Assembly: GCA_040905805.1 (NCBI GenBank)
Contig: JBBDQS010000016.1
Location: 2,290 to 36,142, forward strand
DNA: 33,853 nt
DNA from: Egibacteraceae bacterium
GTDB lineage: Bacteria; Actinomycetota; Nitriliruptoria; Euzebyales; Egibacteraceae
Reading direction: 5' to 3'
The translations under genes and the position numbers were made by a program. A model generated the notes under the pieces. The model had not been told where the DNA came from and did not search any database. It saw only the letters and a program-made list of their open reading frames with translations. Below are positions 14,413 to 22,625 of this stretch, piece by piece (within the stretch, counting starts at the first letter, position 1; each line of letters starts with the position of its first letter).

Positions 14413-17400
14413 ATGGCGTTGAGGAAGCTCCTCCAGCAGTGGCCGGTGGTGCGGCAGCTGACCGGTCCGGACAGGCTGGGCATGGGCGCGGCCGCGCAAT
14501 CGTCGCGGCGGCCGGTGGCGCGCACGGAGGAAGCCGACCGGGTGGTCGACTCGATCTGCCCGTTCTGCGCGGTCGGCTGCGGGCAGCGGGTCTCCGTCAA
14601 GGACGGCGAGATCACCCACATCGAGGGCAACCCCGACTCGCCGATCTCGCGGGGACGGCTGTGCCCGCGGGGGTCGTCGAGCCTCGAGCTCGTCGCCGGC
14701 CCCGCACGCGAGACCCGCATCAAGTACCGGCGCCCGGGCGGAACCGCGTGGGAGGAGCTCGACGGCGACACCGCGATCGACATGATCGCGGACCGGGTGA
14801 TCGCCTCGCGGGAGCGCACCTGGGAGGACCGCACCGCTGCCGGCCACCCGCTCAACCGCACGCGGGGGATCGCGAGCCTCGGCGGCGCGGCCCTGGACAA
14901 CGAAGAGAACTACCTCATGAAGAAGCTCTTCACCGCGCTCGGCGCGATCCAGATCGAGAACCAGGCCCGCATCTGACACAGCTCCACCGTCCCCGGTCTG
15001 GGGACCTCGTTCGGCCGGGGCGGGGCCACCGGCTACCAGCAGGATCTCGCGAACAGCGACTGCGTCGTGATCATGGGCTCGAACATGGCGGAGAACCACC
15101 CGGTCGGGTTCCAGTGGGTGGTCGAGGGGCAGCGCAACGGCGCGCGGATCTAGCACGTCGACCCGCGGTTCACGCGCACGAGCGCGCTCGCGGACGCCTA
15201 CGTGCCGCTGCGCGCCGGCACCGACATCGCCTTCCTCGGCGGGATCATCCACCAGATCCTCGAACGCGGGGCCGACTTCCGCGAGTACGTGCTGCCGTAC
15301 ATGAACGCCTCGCACATCATCAACGCCGACGTCGGCCTGCCCGAGGACCTCGCCGGCGTGTTCAGCGGCTTCGACGACGAGTCGGCCCAGTACGACGACC
15401 GGTCCTGGCAGTACGCGGGGGACGGGGTGGCGACCGTCGCCGCGGCCGGCAGGCGCGGCCGCGACCTGCCCCGCGACGAGGCCGATGCCGAGCCCGACCA
15501 CGGGCAGGAGGGGGGCGAGGCCTTCGAGGGCGGCAGCATCGCCAACGCCGCGCACGTCGAGCGCGACGAGACGCTCCGCCACCCCCGCTGCGTCTACCAG
15601 CTGCTCAAGCGCCACTACGCCCGCTACACCCCCGAGTTCGTGGCCGAGACGTGCGGGGTGAGCACGGAGCTCTTCGGCAGGGTCGTCGACGACCTCATCG
15701 CGAACTCCGGCCCCGAGCGCACGGCGATGATTGTCTACTCGGTCGGCTGGACCCAGCACACGACCGGCGTGCAGAACATCCGCGCCGCGTCGATCATCCA
15801 GCTGCTGCTCGGCAACATGGGCCGCCCCGGCGGGGGGATCCTCGCGCTGCGGGGCCACGCGAGCATCCAGGGCTCCACCGACATCCCGACGCTCTACGAC
15901 CTGCTCCCGGGCTACCTGCCGATGCCGACCGGCGACGGGCACCCCGACCTGCAGACCTACGCACGCCGCACGACCGCGCAGCAGGGCTACTGGTCGGAGG
16001 CCCGCGCCTACCTGGTGAGCCTGCTGAAGGCGTGGTGGGGCGAGGCCGCCACGGCCGACAACGACTTCTGCTTCGACTACCTGCCGCGCATCAGCGGCGA
16101 CCACTCCACGTACACGACGACGTTCGCCATGCTCGAGGGCAAGGTCGAGGGCTTCTTCCTGTGGGGGCAGAACCCGGCGGTGGGCTCCTCCCACGGGCGG
16201 CTGCACCGCCTGGCGATGGCGCAGCTCGACTGGCTCGTGGTGCGCGACCTCGTCGAGATCGAGAGCGCGACGTTCTGGCGCGACAGCCCCGAGGTCGAGA
16301 ACGGCGAGATCGTCCCCGAGCACTGCCGGACCGAGGTGTTCTTCCTGCCTTCGGCCGCCCACGTCGAGAAGGACGGCACGTTCACCAACACCCAGCGTCT
16401 CTTGCAGTGGCACGACAAGGCCCGCGAGGCTCCCGGGGAGGCCATCAGCGACCTGTCGTTCGCCTACCACCTCGGCCGGCGCATCCGCGAGAAGCTCCTC
16501 GCCGACCCGGCCGCGGCGGCAGACCGCAAGAACCGCCCGCTGCTCGACCTGACGTGGGACTACCCGACGCAGGGCCCCAAGGACGAGGTCGACGCCGACG
16601 CGGTCCTGCGCGAGATCAACGGGTGGGACGCCGAGGGCAACCCCCTCGGGCTCTACACGGCGCTGCAGGGCGACGGCTCGACGACGTGCGGCTGCTGGAT
16701 CTACTGCGGCTGCTACGCCGAAGGCGTCAACCAGACCCGCCGGCGCACGCCCGGCTACGAGCAGGACAGCTACGCCCTGCAGTGGGCGTGGGCGTGGCCC
16801 GACAACCGGCGGATCCTCTACAACCGCGCGTCGGCGGACCCCGATGGCAACCCGTGGTCGCAGCGCAAGAAGCTCGTGTGGTGGGACGCCGAGCAGGGCG
16901 CGTGGACCGGCCTGGACAAGCCAGACTTCGTGCCCGACCTCGCGCCGCACACGACGCCCCCGGACGGCGCGACCGGCGTCGCCGCCATCGCGGGCAACGA
17001 CGCGTTCGTCATGCAGGCCGACGGCAAGGGGTGGCTGTGGGCGCCCGCGGGCCTGGCCGACGGCCCGCTGCCGGCCCACTACGAGCCGCACGAGTCGCCC
17101 GTCGCCAACCCCCTGTGGGCCCAGGCCGGGGGCGCTGCGGACCGCCGGGGTCAGGCCAACCCGGCCCGCCTGCGGCCCGCGCACCCGATCAACCCCGACA
17201 ACCCCGGGTCGGACGGCAGCGCCCCGGCGGACAACCCCTACCCGCACGTGCTCACGACCTACCGGATCGCCGAGCACCACACCGCCGGGGGCATGAGCCG
17301 CTTCCAGCAGCGCCTGTCCGAGCTCGCGCCCGAGCTGTACTGCGAGGTCGACCGCACGCTGGCCCACCGGGTGGGCCTGGAGCACGGCGGGTGGGCCACC

Positions 17401-17688
17401 GTCGTCACGAGCCGCTCGGCGATCGAGGCGCGCGTCATGGTCACCGACCGCCTGAAGCCCTGGCGGGTGCAGGGCCGGGCCGTGCACCAGGTGGGCCTGC
17501 CCTACCACTACGGACCCGGCGGCCTCGCCAGCGGCGACAGCGCGAACGACCTGCTGCCGATCGCGATGGACCCCAACGTCCACATCGGCGAGTTCAAGGT
17601 CGCCACCTGCGACATCGTTCCCGGCCGCCGGCCGCGGGGGCCGGCGCTGCGCGCGTTCGTGGAGGCGCACGCCGAGGGTCGCCGATGA
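14413..17688 (+). CDS. fdhA: Formate dehydrogenase alpha subunit, selenocysteine-containing, with extra in-frame TAG
   Basis: 1091 codons, if both internal stops are read. The molybdopterin enzyme oxidises formate to CO2. The N-terminal 4Fe-4S motif uses Cys49, Cys52, Cys56 and Cys84. Codon 188 (TGA, 14974-14976) sits at the active site in QARI-U-HSSTVPGLGTSFGRG, exactly where FDHs have Sec or Cys, and a SECIS hairpin follows. Codon 247 is TAG (15151-15153), within RNGARI-stop-HVDPRFTRTSA, a well conserved stretch where Sec is not expected. Downstream the frame is intact and family-like to the end (LLGNMGRPGGGI, ASIQGSTDIPT, CGCWIYCGCY, TTYRIAEHHTAGGMSR). So the gene is either amber-interrupted, suppressed, or carries a sequence error. 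GGAAG (14405-14409) is a close ribosome site. Its stop overlaps fdhB by 4 nt. Confidence 0.88.
14974..15005 (+). promoter_or_regulatory. Selenocysteine UGA codon and bacterial SECIS hairpin
   Basis: TGA at 14974-14976 is followed 12 nt later by GTCCCC (14989-14994), loop GGTCT (14995-14999) and GGGGAC (15000-15005), a perfect 6-bp stem. The GGUCU apical loop is the same as in the Escherichia coli fdhF SECIS element recognised by SelB. This makes recoding at this codon very likely. The selABC genes are not in the window. Confidence 0.85.
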
Positions 17689-18749
17689 CCCACAGCGCGC
17701 ACGGCGGTGACCGGCTCACCCTCGACGGCGGGCCGAAGCCGGGGACGGCGGGGGTGCGGTTCGGGTTCTTCACCGACACGTCGGTGTGCATCGGCTGCAA
17801 GGCCTGTGAGGTCGCCTGCAAGGTGTGGAACGGCGTCCCGGCGACGCAGACGGCGTTCACCGGCCACTCCCTCGACAACACCGGGGCGCTCGGCGCCGAC
17901 GCCTGGCGCCATGTGGCGTTCATCGAGCAGGACGGCGTCGTCGGCCGCGACCCCGTGGGCCGCACGCAAGCAGCCGAAGGCGGTCGTGCACCAGGCCGCA
18001 CGCAAGCAGCCGAAGGCGGTCGTGCACCAGGCCGCACGCAAGCAGCCGAAGGCGGTCGTGCACCAGGACTCGAGTGGTTCGGGGACGACCCGGGGCTGCC
18101 CGAGGGGGCGCACGGCGGGGGCGTCGCGGCGCCGGCCATCCCCGTCTTCCACGGGGCGGAGGCGGCACCGCAGGACCAGGCGTTCCGCTGGCTGATGAGC
18201 TCCGACGTCTGCAAGCACTGCACCTCGGCGGCGTGCCTGGAGGTCTGCCCGACCGGGGCGATCTTCACCACCGAGTTCTCGACCGTCGTCGTGCAGGACG
18301 ACGTCTGCAACGGCTGCGGCTACTGCGTGACCGCCTGCCCCTACGGGGTGATCGAACGTCGGGCGGCCGACGGCGGTGCGTACAAGTGCACCCTCTGCTA
18401 CGACCGGATGCGGGCGAGCCTGCAACCGGCGTGCGCGAAGGCGTGCCCGACCGACTCGATCCAGTTCGGCCCGCTCGACGAGCTGCGTGCCCGCGCGGCC
18501 GATCGGCTCGACGAGGTGCTCGAGGCGGGGCAGCCGACGGCGCAGCTGTACGGCGCCGATCCCGACGACGGCGTCGGCGGCAACGGGGCGTTCTTCCTGC
18601 TGCTCGACGATCCCGAGGTCTACCGCCTGCCGCCGGACCCGGTCACGCCGACGCGCAACATCGCTGCGATGTGGAAGGTCGCGGGGGCGGTCGCCGGCGC
18701 CCTCGCCGCCGGCGTCGTGGCCGCATTCGCGGGCGAGGTGCGCCGGTGA
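17685..18749 (+). CDS. fdhB: Formate dehydrogenase iron-sulfur (beta) subunit
   Basis: 354 aa; its ATG overlaps the fdhA stop (ATGA), showing translational coupling. Four ferredoxin-type Cys clusters are visible: CIGCKACEVAC (Cys 35-45), CKHCTSAACLEVC (176-188), CNGCGYCVTAC (208-218) and CTLCYDRM with CAKAC (235-254). They pass electrons from FdhA towards the membrane partner. Residues 92-127 are three identical 12-residue repeats (GRTQAAEGGRAP) encoded by a 36-bp triplication, inserted between the first two clusters where the family is variable. A hydrophobic C-terminal helix (near 328-345) probably anchors it, as in FdnH-type subunits. Confidence 0.92.
   Translation: MTHSAHGGDRLTLDGGPKPGTAGVRFGFFTDTSVCIGCKACEVACKVWNGVPATQTAFTGHSLDNTGALGADAWRHVAFIEQDGVVGRDPVGRTQAAEGGRAPGRTQAAEGGRAPGRTQAAEGGRAPGLEWFGDDPGLPEGAHGGGVAAPAIPVFHGAEAAPQDQAFRWLMSSDVCKHCTSAACLEVCPTGAIFTTEFSTVVVQDDVCNGCGYCVTACPYGVIERRAADGGAYKCTLCYDRMRASLQPACAKACPTDSIQFGPLDELRARAADRLDEVLEAGQPTAQLYGADPDDGVGGNGAFFLLLDDPEVYRLPPDPVTPTRNIAAMWKVAGAVAGALAAGVVAAFAGEVRR
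17958..18065 (+). repeat. Three exact 36-bp tandem repeats inside fdhB
   Basis: Copies at 17958-17993, 17994-18029 and 18030-18065 are identical at all 36 positions and keep the reading frame. Identity among copies implies recent expansion by slippage. Copy number may vary between strains. Confidence 0.95.
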
Positions 18750-19696
18750 CGACCGGCGCGCACGGCCGGGCTCCCGTCGACGGCGAGGTGCGGACCTACT
18801 ACGGGGCCCCGGTCCTCAAGGAGCCGGAGTGGACCTGGGAGGTCCCCTGGTACCTGTTCGCCGGCGGGCTGGCGGGCACGTCGTCGGTCCTGGCAGCCAC
18901 GGCGGCGCTGCGGGGCAACCCGGCCCTGGCGCGCGCGGCGCGGCTGGTCGCCGCTGCCGGCGCCGCCGTCAGCCCCCCGCTGCTGATCGCCGACCTCGGG
19001 CGACCGGCGCGGTTCCTCAACATGCTTCGGGTCTTCAAGCCGACCTCGGCGATGAGCGTCGGCAGCTGGATCCTCGCCGGCTACTCGCCGGCATCGATCA
19101 CCGCCGCGAGCCTGGACGTCACCGGCCGGGCACCCCGGCTCAGGCGCATCGCCGACACCGCCGCGGCGCTCCTCGGGCCGGCGATGTCCACCTACACCGC
19201 GGTGCTCGTCGCCGACTCGTCGGTGCCGGTGTGGCACGAGGCGCGCAACGAGCTGCCGTTCGTCTTCGCCGGCAGCGGCGCGGCCGCGGCGGGTGCGGCG
19301 TGCGTGCTGGTCGCGAGCCCCGACACGACGGCGCCCGCCCGGCGGCTGGCCGTCGGCGGGGCGACCGTCGAGCTCGTCGCCGGCGAGGTCATGCTCCGCC
19401 GCCTCGGCGAGACGGGCGAGGTCTACGACACCGGCCGCGCCGGTGCGTTCTCGAAGGCGGCCAAGGCGTGCACGGCCGTCGGCGCAGCGCTCGTCGCGCT
19501 CGGCGGAGGGCGGCACACCGCCATCGCCCGTGCCGGAGCGGTGGCCGTGCTGGCCGGCAGCGTCTGCCAGCGGTGGGCGGTGTACACGGCCGGCTTCGCC
19601 TCCGCGGCCGACCCCAAGTACGTTGTGAAGCCGCAGCGCGAGCGGCTGCGGAGCGGGCAGGGGCACCGCGACGACGCCGCGGTCCGTCGCCGGTAG
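18746..19696 (+). CDS. nrfD: NrfD/PsrC-type membrane subunit of formate dehydrogenase
   Basis: 316 aa from GTG 18746, which overlaps the fdhB stop (GTGA). Multiple hydrophobic helices are seen, with the NrfD-type loop ADLGRPARFLNMLRVFKPTS (about 88-107) between helices and SVGSWIL next. The family forms the quinone-reactive membrane anchor of molybdopterin oxidoreductases that lack a cytochrome b, so electrons from formate should enter the menaquinone pool here. No fdhD or other maturation gene follows. Its 3-prime end overlaps the antisense tail of the universal stress protein gene. Confidence 0.85.
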   Translation: MTTGAHGRAPVDGEVRTYYGAPVLKEPEWTWEVPWYLFAGGLAGTSSVLAATAALRGNPALARAARLVAAAGAAVSPPLLIADLGRPARFLNMLRVFKPTSAMSVGSWILAGYSPASITAASLDVTGRAPRLRRIADTAAALLGPAMSTYTAVLVADSSVPVWHEARNELPFVFAGSGAAAAGAACVLVASPDTTAPARRLAVGGATVELVAGEVMLRRLGETGEVYDTGRAGAFSKAAKACTAVGAALVALGGGRHTAIARAGAVAVLAGSVCQRWAVYTAGFASAADPKYVVKPQRERLRSGQGHRDDAAVRRR

Positions 19697-20397
19697 CTGC
19701 CTGTCGAGCGGCGCTTCCCGGCGTCGGTCCTGGCGCTGGGCGATCGCTTGGGCGAGCGCCTGCTTGTCCATCCCCGACCGGCCCGGCACGTCGAGGTCGC
19801 GGGCACGCTCGGAGAGCTCGTCCTTGGTATGGCCCCGCAGGTCGACCCCGCCGGCGGTCTCGCCCCCTCGCGGGCGCGCGGATGGGCGGCACGCTCGTCC
19901 GAGGGTCCCTGGGCCGCCTTGGGCTCCCAGTGGTCACCGCCCGCCACCACCTGCGGTGGCAGCACGACGACCGGGCAGGCCGACCGGCGCGCGCACTGCT
20001 TGCTGACCGACCCGATCAGGAACCCCTTCACCCCCGAGCGCCCGTGTGCGCCGAGCACGAGCAGACACGCTCCCGCCGACAGACGGGCCAGGGCGTTCGC
20101 GGGACGGGGATCGCGGACGACGACGGCTTCGACGTCTACGCCAGCAGCGCGCCCCCAGGCGACGAATCGGGCAAGGTAGCGGGTGGCGGCCTCCTCAAGT
20201 TCGGCGATCGAGGACGTCGGCAGCGTATGCGCCGGATCCGCGTGCACCGGCACGCTGGGAGCATCAACAGCGTGCACAGCCCGCAGGCTGGCCCCTCGCA
20301 CCGCCGCCTCCGTCACGGCCCAGGCGAAGGCACGCACCGACTCGGTCGTACCGTCGAGCCCGACGACGATCACGTCCGGATGCTGGTTGACGTCCAT
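19423..20397 (-). CDS. Universal stress protein, C-terminus frameshifted
   Basis: The ATG is at 20397. Residues 1-150 are a complete UspA domain: DVIVVGLDGT at the N-terminus and the ATP-binding motif GxxGx9GS in GAHGRSGVKGFLIGS, followed by CPVVVLPPQ. After about residue 175 the frame becomes Arg/Ser-rich and runs antisense into nrfD, stopping at 19423. Adding one G in the five-G run (complement of 19863-19867) would instead read GGVDLRGHTKDELSERARDL then DVPGRSGMDKQALAQAIAQR, a small SAP/Rho-N-like tail. The gene therefore probably carries a 1-nt loss, and its native stop is not identifiable. USPs are typical DosR-regulon members, and a tandem DosR-like site pair lies just upstream. Confidence 0.7.
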   Translation of the reverse strand: MDVNQHPDVIVVGLDGTTESVRAFAWAVTEAAVRGASLRAVHAVDAPSVPVHADPAHTLPTSSIAELEEAATRYLARFVAWGRAAGVDVEAVVVRDPRPANALARLSAGACLLVLGAHGRSGVKGFLIGSVSKQCARRSACPVVVLPPQVVAGGDHWEPKAAQGPSDERAAHPRAREGARPPAGSTCGAIPRTSSPSVPATSTCRAGRGWTSRRSPKRSPSARTDAGKRRSTGSYRRRTAASSRCPCPLRSRSRCGFTTYLGSAAEAKPAVYTAHRWQTLPASTATAPARAMAVCRPPPSATSAAPTAVHALAAFENAPARPVS

Positions 20398-20432
20398 GCC
20401 AGCACGGTACGGCGCCTTCCATGCTGCCGCGT

Positions 20433-20469
20433 GAGGCGATGGTCCCGGCACCGGGGGGCCAAGTGGCCC
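20433..20469 (-). promoter_or_regulatory. Tandem DosR-like boxes upstream of the universal stress protein
   Basis: GAGGCGATGGTCCC (20433-20446, 7 of 8 fixed positions of GGGNCNNNNGNCCC) and GGGCCAAGTGGCCC (20456-20469, all 8) have centres 23 bp apart. The nearer one ends 36 nt before the USP start codon. Spacing and palindromic form fit paired DosR/DevR sites. Assignment is by pattern only. Confidence 0.5.
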
Positions 20470-20579
20470 ATTGCCGCTACGGACGTCTTGCGGATGGACT
20501 GCGCCGTTTCCCTGCGAGCGCGGGATTCTTGCACGCTGTGCACGGAGACGTGCGTCCTGCCTCGACGACCGAAGACCCA

Positions 20580-20617
20580 GGAACTTCGGTTCCGAGAGTC
20601 ATCGGGACTAGAGGCCC
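20580..20617. promoter_or_regulatory. Second tandem DosR-like box pair in the USP upstream region
   Basis: GGAACTTCGGTTCC (20580-20593, degenerate but perfectly palindromic apart from its TTCG centre) and GGGACTAGAGGCCC (20604-20617, all 8 fixed positions) are 24 bp apart centre to centre. They lie between the divergent USP gene and the reading frame starting at 20806 and could serve either. The first could also be a UUCG-tetraloop hairpin in RNA. Confidence 0.42.
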
Positions 20618-20805
20618 GGGCGGGCAGCCAATGGTCCCTCCCTCGTGGCCCGGGGCGGTGCCACGCTGTCCTTGCTCGACCACGAGAGGCGGTAAGCGGG
20701 ATGGATCTCACCAATCGCGGGGGCCCTCATGACGCGCGTCCGGTTCACCGGCTCGTTGACGCGGGCGGCACCGTCCGTGACGCCAGCGCGACAGGAGGCC
20801 CTCCG

Positions 20806-21171
20806 GTGACCATGACCGCCACGACCACGGGTGTCCGCCGCTCCGGCGCGGAGCGGGCCCTGTTCGGACTCCTGCTCTTCCATGGTGCCGGCGCGGTGCT
20901 TGGCGGGGTGATGCTGTTCATCCAAGCCGCGGCCGGCGACGCGGGGTCCGCGACCGGCTGCGCCGCTGACGATCAGCCGGCGAGCTCTGCCAGCGCGGCG
21001 TCGATGCGCTCGGCCGCGGCGTCGGCCACCGGCTGCAGCGCGTCGCGGTCGGGGATGGTGACCATCACCTGGGGGTCGAGCGCCTCCACGATCGTTCCGT
21101 CCTCGCCGCCGCGTACCACGACGGTGCACGGCAGCAGCAGCCCGATCGACCGGTCGACGCCGAGTGCCTGA
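20806..21171 (+). pseudogene. Truncated membrane-protein N-terminus running antisense to DUF302
   Basis: GTG 20806 (or ATG 20812) has a textbook AGGAGG seven bases upstream. The first 45 residues look real: ERALFGLLLFHGAGAVLGGV followed by MLFIQ form one membrane helix. From about 20970 the frame lies antisense to the well supported DUF302 gene and turns Ser/Ala-rich, ending at 21171. The simplest reading is a gene whose 3-prime part was lost at the junction near 20970. The family is not recognisable from the fragment. Confidence 0.35.
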
Positions 21172-21362
21172 TGGGCGAGCTGGGGGTTGCACACGCCGAG
21201 GATGGTGTAGGGCTCCATGTCCTCCCCCAGCTTTTCGGCCAGGGTGGCCTGGACGTCGATCTCGGTCAGGGTGCCGAAGCCGTGGGTCTGGAAAACGGCC
21301 TTGACCCTCTCGACGGCCTCGTCGACGGGCAGGTCGACGCGGATGTGGTTGCCGTAGCTCAT
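20973..21362 (-). CDS. DUF302 domain protein
   Basis: 129 aa from the ATG at 21362, with AAGGAGG four bases upstream; the ATG overlaps the stop of the preceding rhodanese-type pseudogene (ATGA). Recognisable DUF302 features are DEAVERVKAVFQTHGFGTLTE near the N-terminus, YTILGVCNPQLAHQAL (about 52-67) and LLLPCTVVV (75-83) with a conserved Cys. Function is unknown; the family often sits with rhodaneses and sulfur or redox genes. It is cytoplasmic. Good codon pattern and intact motifs suggest it is still functional although its upstream partners are damaged. Confidence 0.85.
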   Translation of the reverse strand: MSYGNHIRVDLPVDEAVERVKAVFQTHGFGTLTEIDVQATLAEKLGEDMEPYTILGVCNPQLAHQALGVDRSIGLLLPCTVVVRGGEDGTIVEALDPQVMVTIPDRDALQPVADAAAERIDAALAELAG

Positions 21363-22161
21363 GCTGCCTCCTTGGAGGTGACGGTGGGCAGGTCGGCGGC
21401 CGTCCAGGCGCTCATGCCGCCGAGGACGTTGACGACGTCGGGTTGGCCGCTGCGGGCGATGAGGCTCGCCGAGACCGAGGAGCGGTAGCCGCTGCCACAG
21501 ACCACCGCCAGCGGGCCGTCGGGGACCTCGCCGAGCCGTGCGGGCAGCTCCGCGCCGGTGATGAACGTGGCGCCCTCGATGTGGCCCGGAGGCCCATTCC
21601 GCCGGTTGACGCACGTCGAGCACGTGGACGTGCCCGAGTCGTTCGGCCAGCACCCCCGAAGGCCTCGGGCTGGCGGGCGTCCAGGATCACCGCGTCGGCA
21701 GCCCGGGCGGCCTCCTCGAAATCCGTCGGGTGCAGCGCCGGGGGCTCTGGTAGGTCGCCCAGCAGAGCGACGCCGTCCAGGTTCTGGGCGCGCATGCGCC
21801 GCCAGTACGGGGGGACAGCCGGCAGGTTGTCGAGGCGGATGCACTCGCGGACGAACTCGCCCTTGCTGTCGACCTCGGCGAGGATCGCGTTCGTCCGGCG
21901 CTCGTAGCCGATGGTGGTCGACAGGCGGCTGCCGATGTTCCCGCCGCACAGCGATCCGGCGACGTGGGTGGGCCAGACCTCGACGTGGTCGGGCAGGGGC
22001 AGGATCTTCGTCTGGACCGTGTGGCAGAAGGCGCGGGCAGCGTCCAGGTACACGCCGACGTCGCGGCGCGGGTCGAGGACAAGAGCCTGGCCGGTGGCGT
22101 CGTCGCCGACAAGGTAGGACGCGTGGCCGAGGGCCTCGAGGTGGACCTGGTGGAAGAACAT
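21359..22161 (-). pseudogene. MBL-fold/rhodanese (persulfide dioxygenase-like) pseudogene
   Basis: The frame starting at ATG 22161 opens with MFFHQVHLEALGHASYLVGD, the N-terminus of MBL-rhodanese fusion proteins. It then jumps from LDPRRDVGVYLDAAR straight to AFCHTVQTKILPLPDHVEVW, losing about 90-100 residues that hold the metal-binding HxHxDH region. Further on, one extra base in the C run 21653-21657 and another near 21583-21585 put the rhodanese part in two other frames. Its pieces are still legible: VLDVRQPAEW, GHIEGATFITGAELPARLGE, VVCGSGYRSSVSASLI (with the catalytic Cys), NVLGGMSAW. Intact homologues detoxify persulfides. With core deletion and two frameshifts it cannot make the full enzyme. 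Confidence 0.8.
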
Positions 22162-22162
22162 C

Positions 22163-22351
22163 TCAGACCACCCTTCCCGCTCCGCCGTCCTGCGAGACGA
22201 GCGCCAAGCCACTGCGCGTCCACGCCGGGAGGCCGCCGTCGATGTGGCCGGCGCGCCACTCGTCGGGCTCGCGGACGTCGAGGAAGTCGCCGTCTCGTCG
22301 CTCCCCCATCTGGTGCGGCGTGATCGGCGGGCTCGCGCGCTTACCGAACAT
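22163..22351 (-). pseudogene. Rhodanese with its catalytic core deleted
   Basis: 62 codons from the ATG at 22351, with AGGAGG four bases upstream. It begins MFGKRASPPITPHQMGERRD, then FLDVREPDEWRAGHIDG, as in single-domain rhodaneses, and ends GLPAWTRSGLALVSQDG as they do. The middle (about 40 residues, including the active-site Cys loop CRSGxRS) is absent. The junction falls in ATCGACGGCGGC, consistent with deletion between short repeats in HIDG and LDGG codons. The frame is kept, so a short product could be made, but sulfur transfer is not possible. It ends one base before the MBL-rhodanese start. Confidence 0.75.
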
Positions 22352-22451
22352 GTTTCCTCCTATCGGATCGGCAGACGGGCTCACAGCTCGGCGGTGGTGA
22401 GCATCGCACGGCAGAGAGCTGCTTCCGACTGTCGGTCCGGCGATTCACGTC

Positions 22452-22625
22452 TCAAACCAGCTTCAGGAAGAGCCGCTCGAGCTCGTCGGTGCTGTAGCCC
22501 GCCGCCCTCGCCGACTCCTCGTCCGCGGCGCAATGGCGCAGGCCCGTGGCCAGGAGCGTGAACCCCACCTGGTCGAGCGCACGCGACGCGGCCGAGATCC
22601 CGTCGAAGATGGCCTGCGCCGTCAT
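22452..22625 (-). CDS. 57-aa protein coupled to the P-type ATPase
   Basis: 57 aa. Its ATG at 22625 overlaps the ATPase stop (ATGA), which strongly suggests translational coupling. The chain is helical: MTAQAIFDGISAASRALDQV, then GFTLLATGLRHCAADEESAR, then AAGYSTDELERLFLKLV. It has one Cys-preceded His (RHC) and no membrane helix. I do not recognise a named family. Being coupled to a cation pump and followed by rhodanese-type genes, it may modulate the pump or bind metal; both are guesses. Confidence 0.7.
   Translation of the reverse strand: MTAQAIFDGISAASRALDQVGFTLLATGLRHCAADEESARAAGYSTDELERLFLKLV

Larger units (their letters stand above)
20398..20805. other. 408-bp gap between USP and the next plus-strand start
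   Basis: It contains two tandem DosR-like site pairs (20433-20469 and 20580-20617) and a ribosome site AGGAGG (20793-20798). No gene-like reading frame is convincing: plus and minus frames here are Arg/Pro-rich and start without ribosome sites. Confidence 0.55.

Noticed and set aside
14152-17670. Very long open frame on the minus strand opposite fdhA
   Set aside because: Composition (Arg/Val/Leu/Gly-rich, no motif) is the antisense shadow of a GC-rich gene; the plus strand carries clear FDH motifs.
17958-18065. Possible CRISPR array because of 36-bp repeats
   Set aside because: Copies are directly adjacent with no spacers, and they lie in frame within fdhB.
20421-20732. 103-codon plus-strand frame upstream of the truncated gene
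   Set aside because: No ribosome site, Pro/Arg/Gly-rich, no recognisable fold, and it overlaps the paired regulatory sites.
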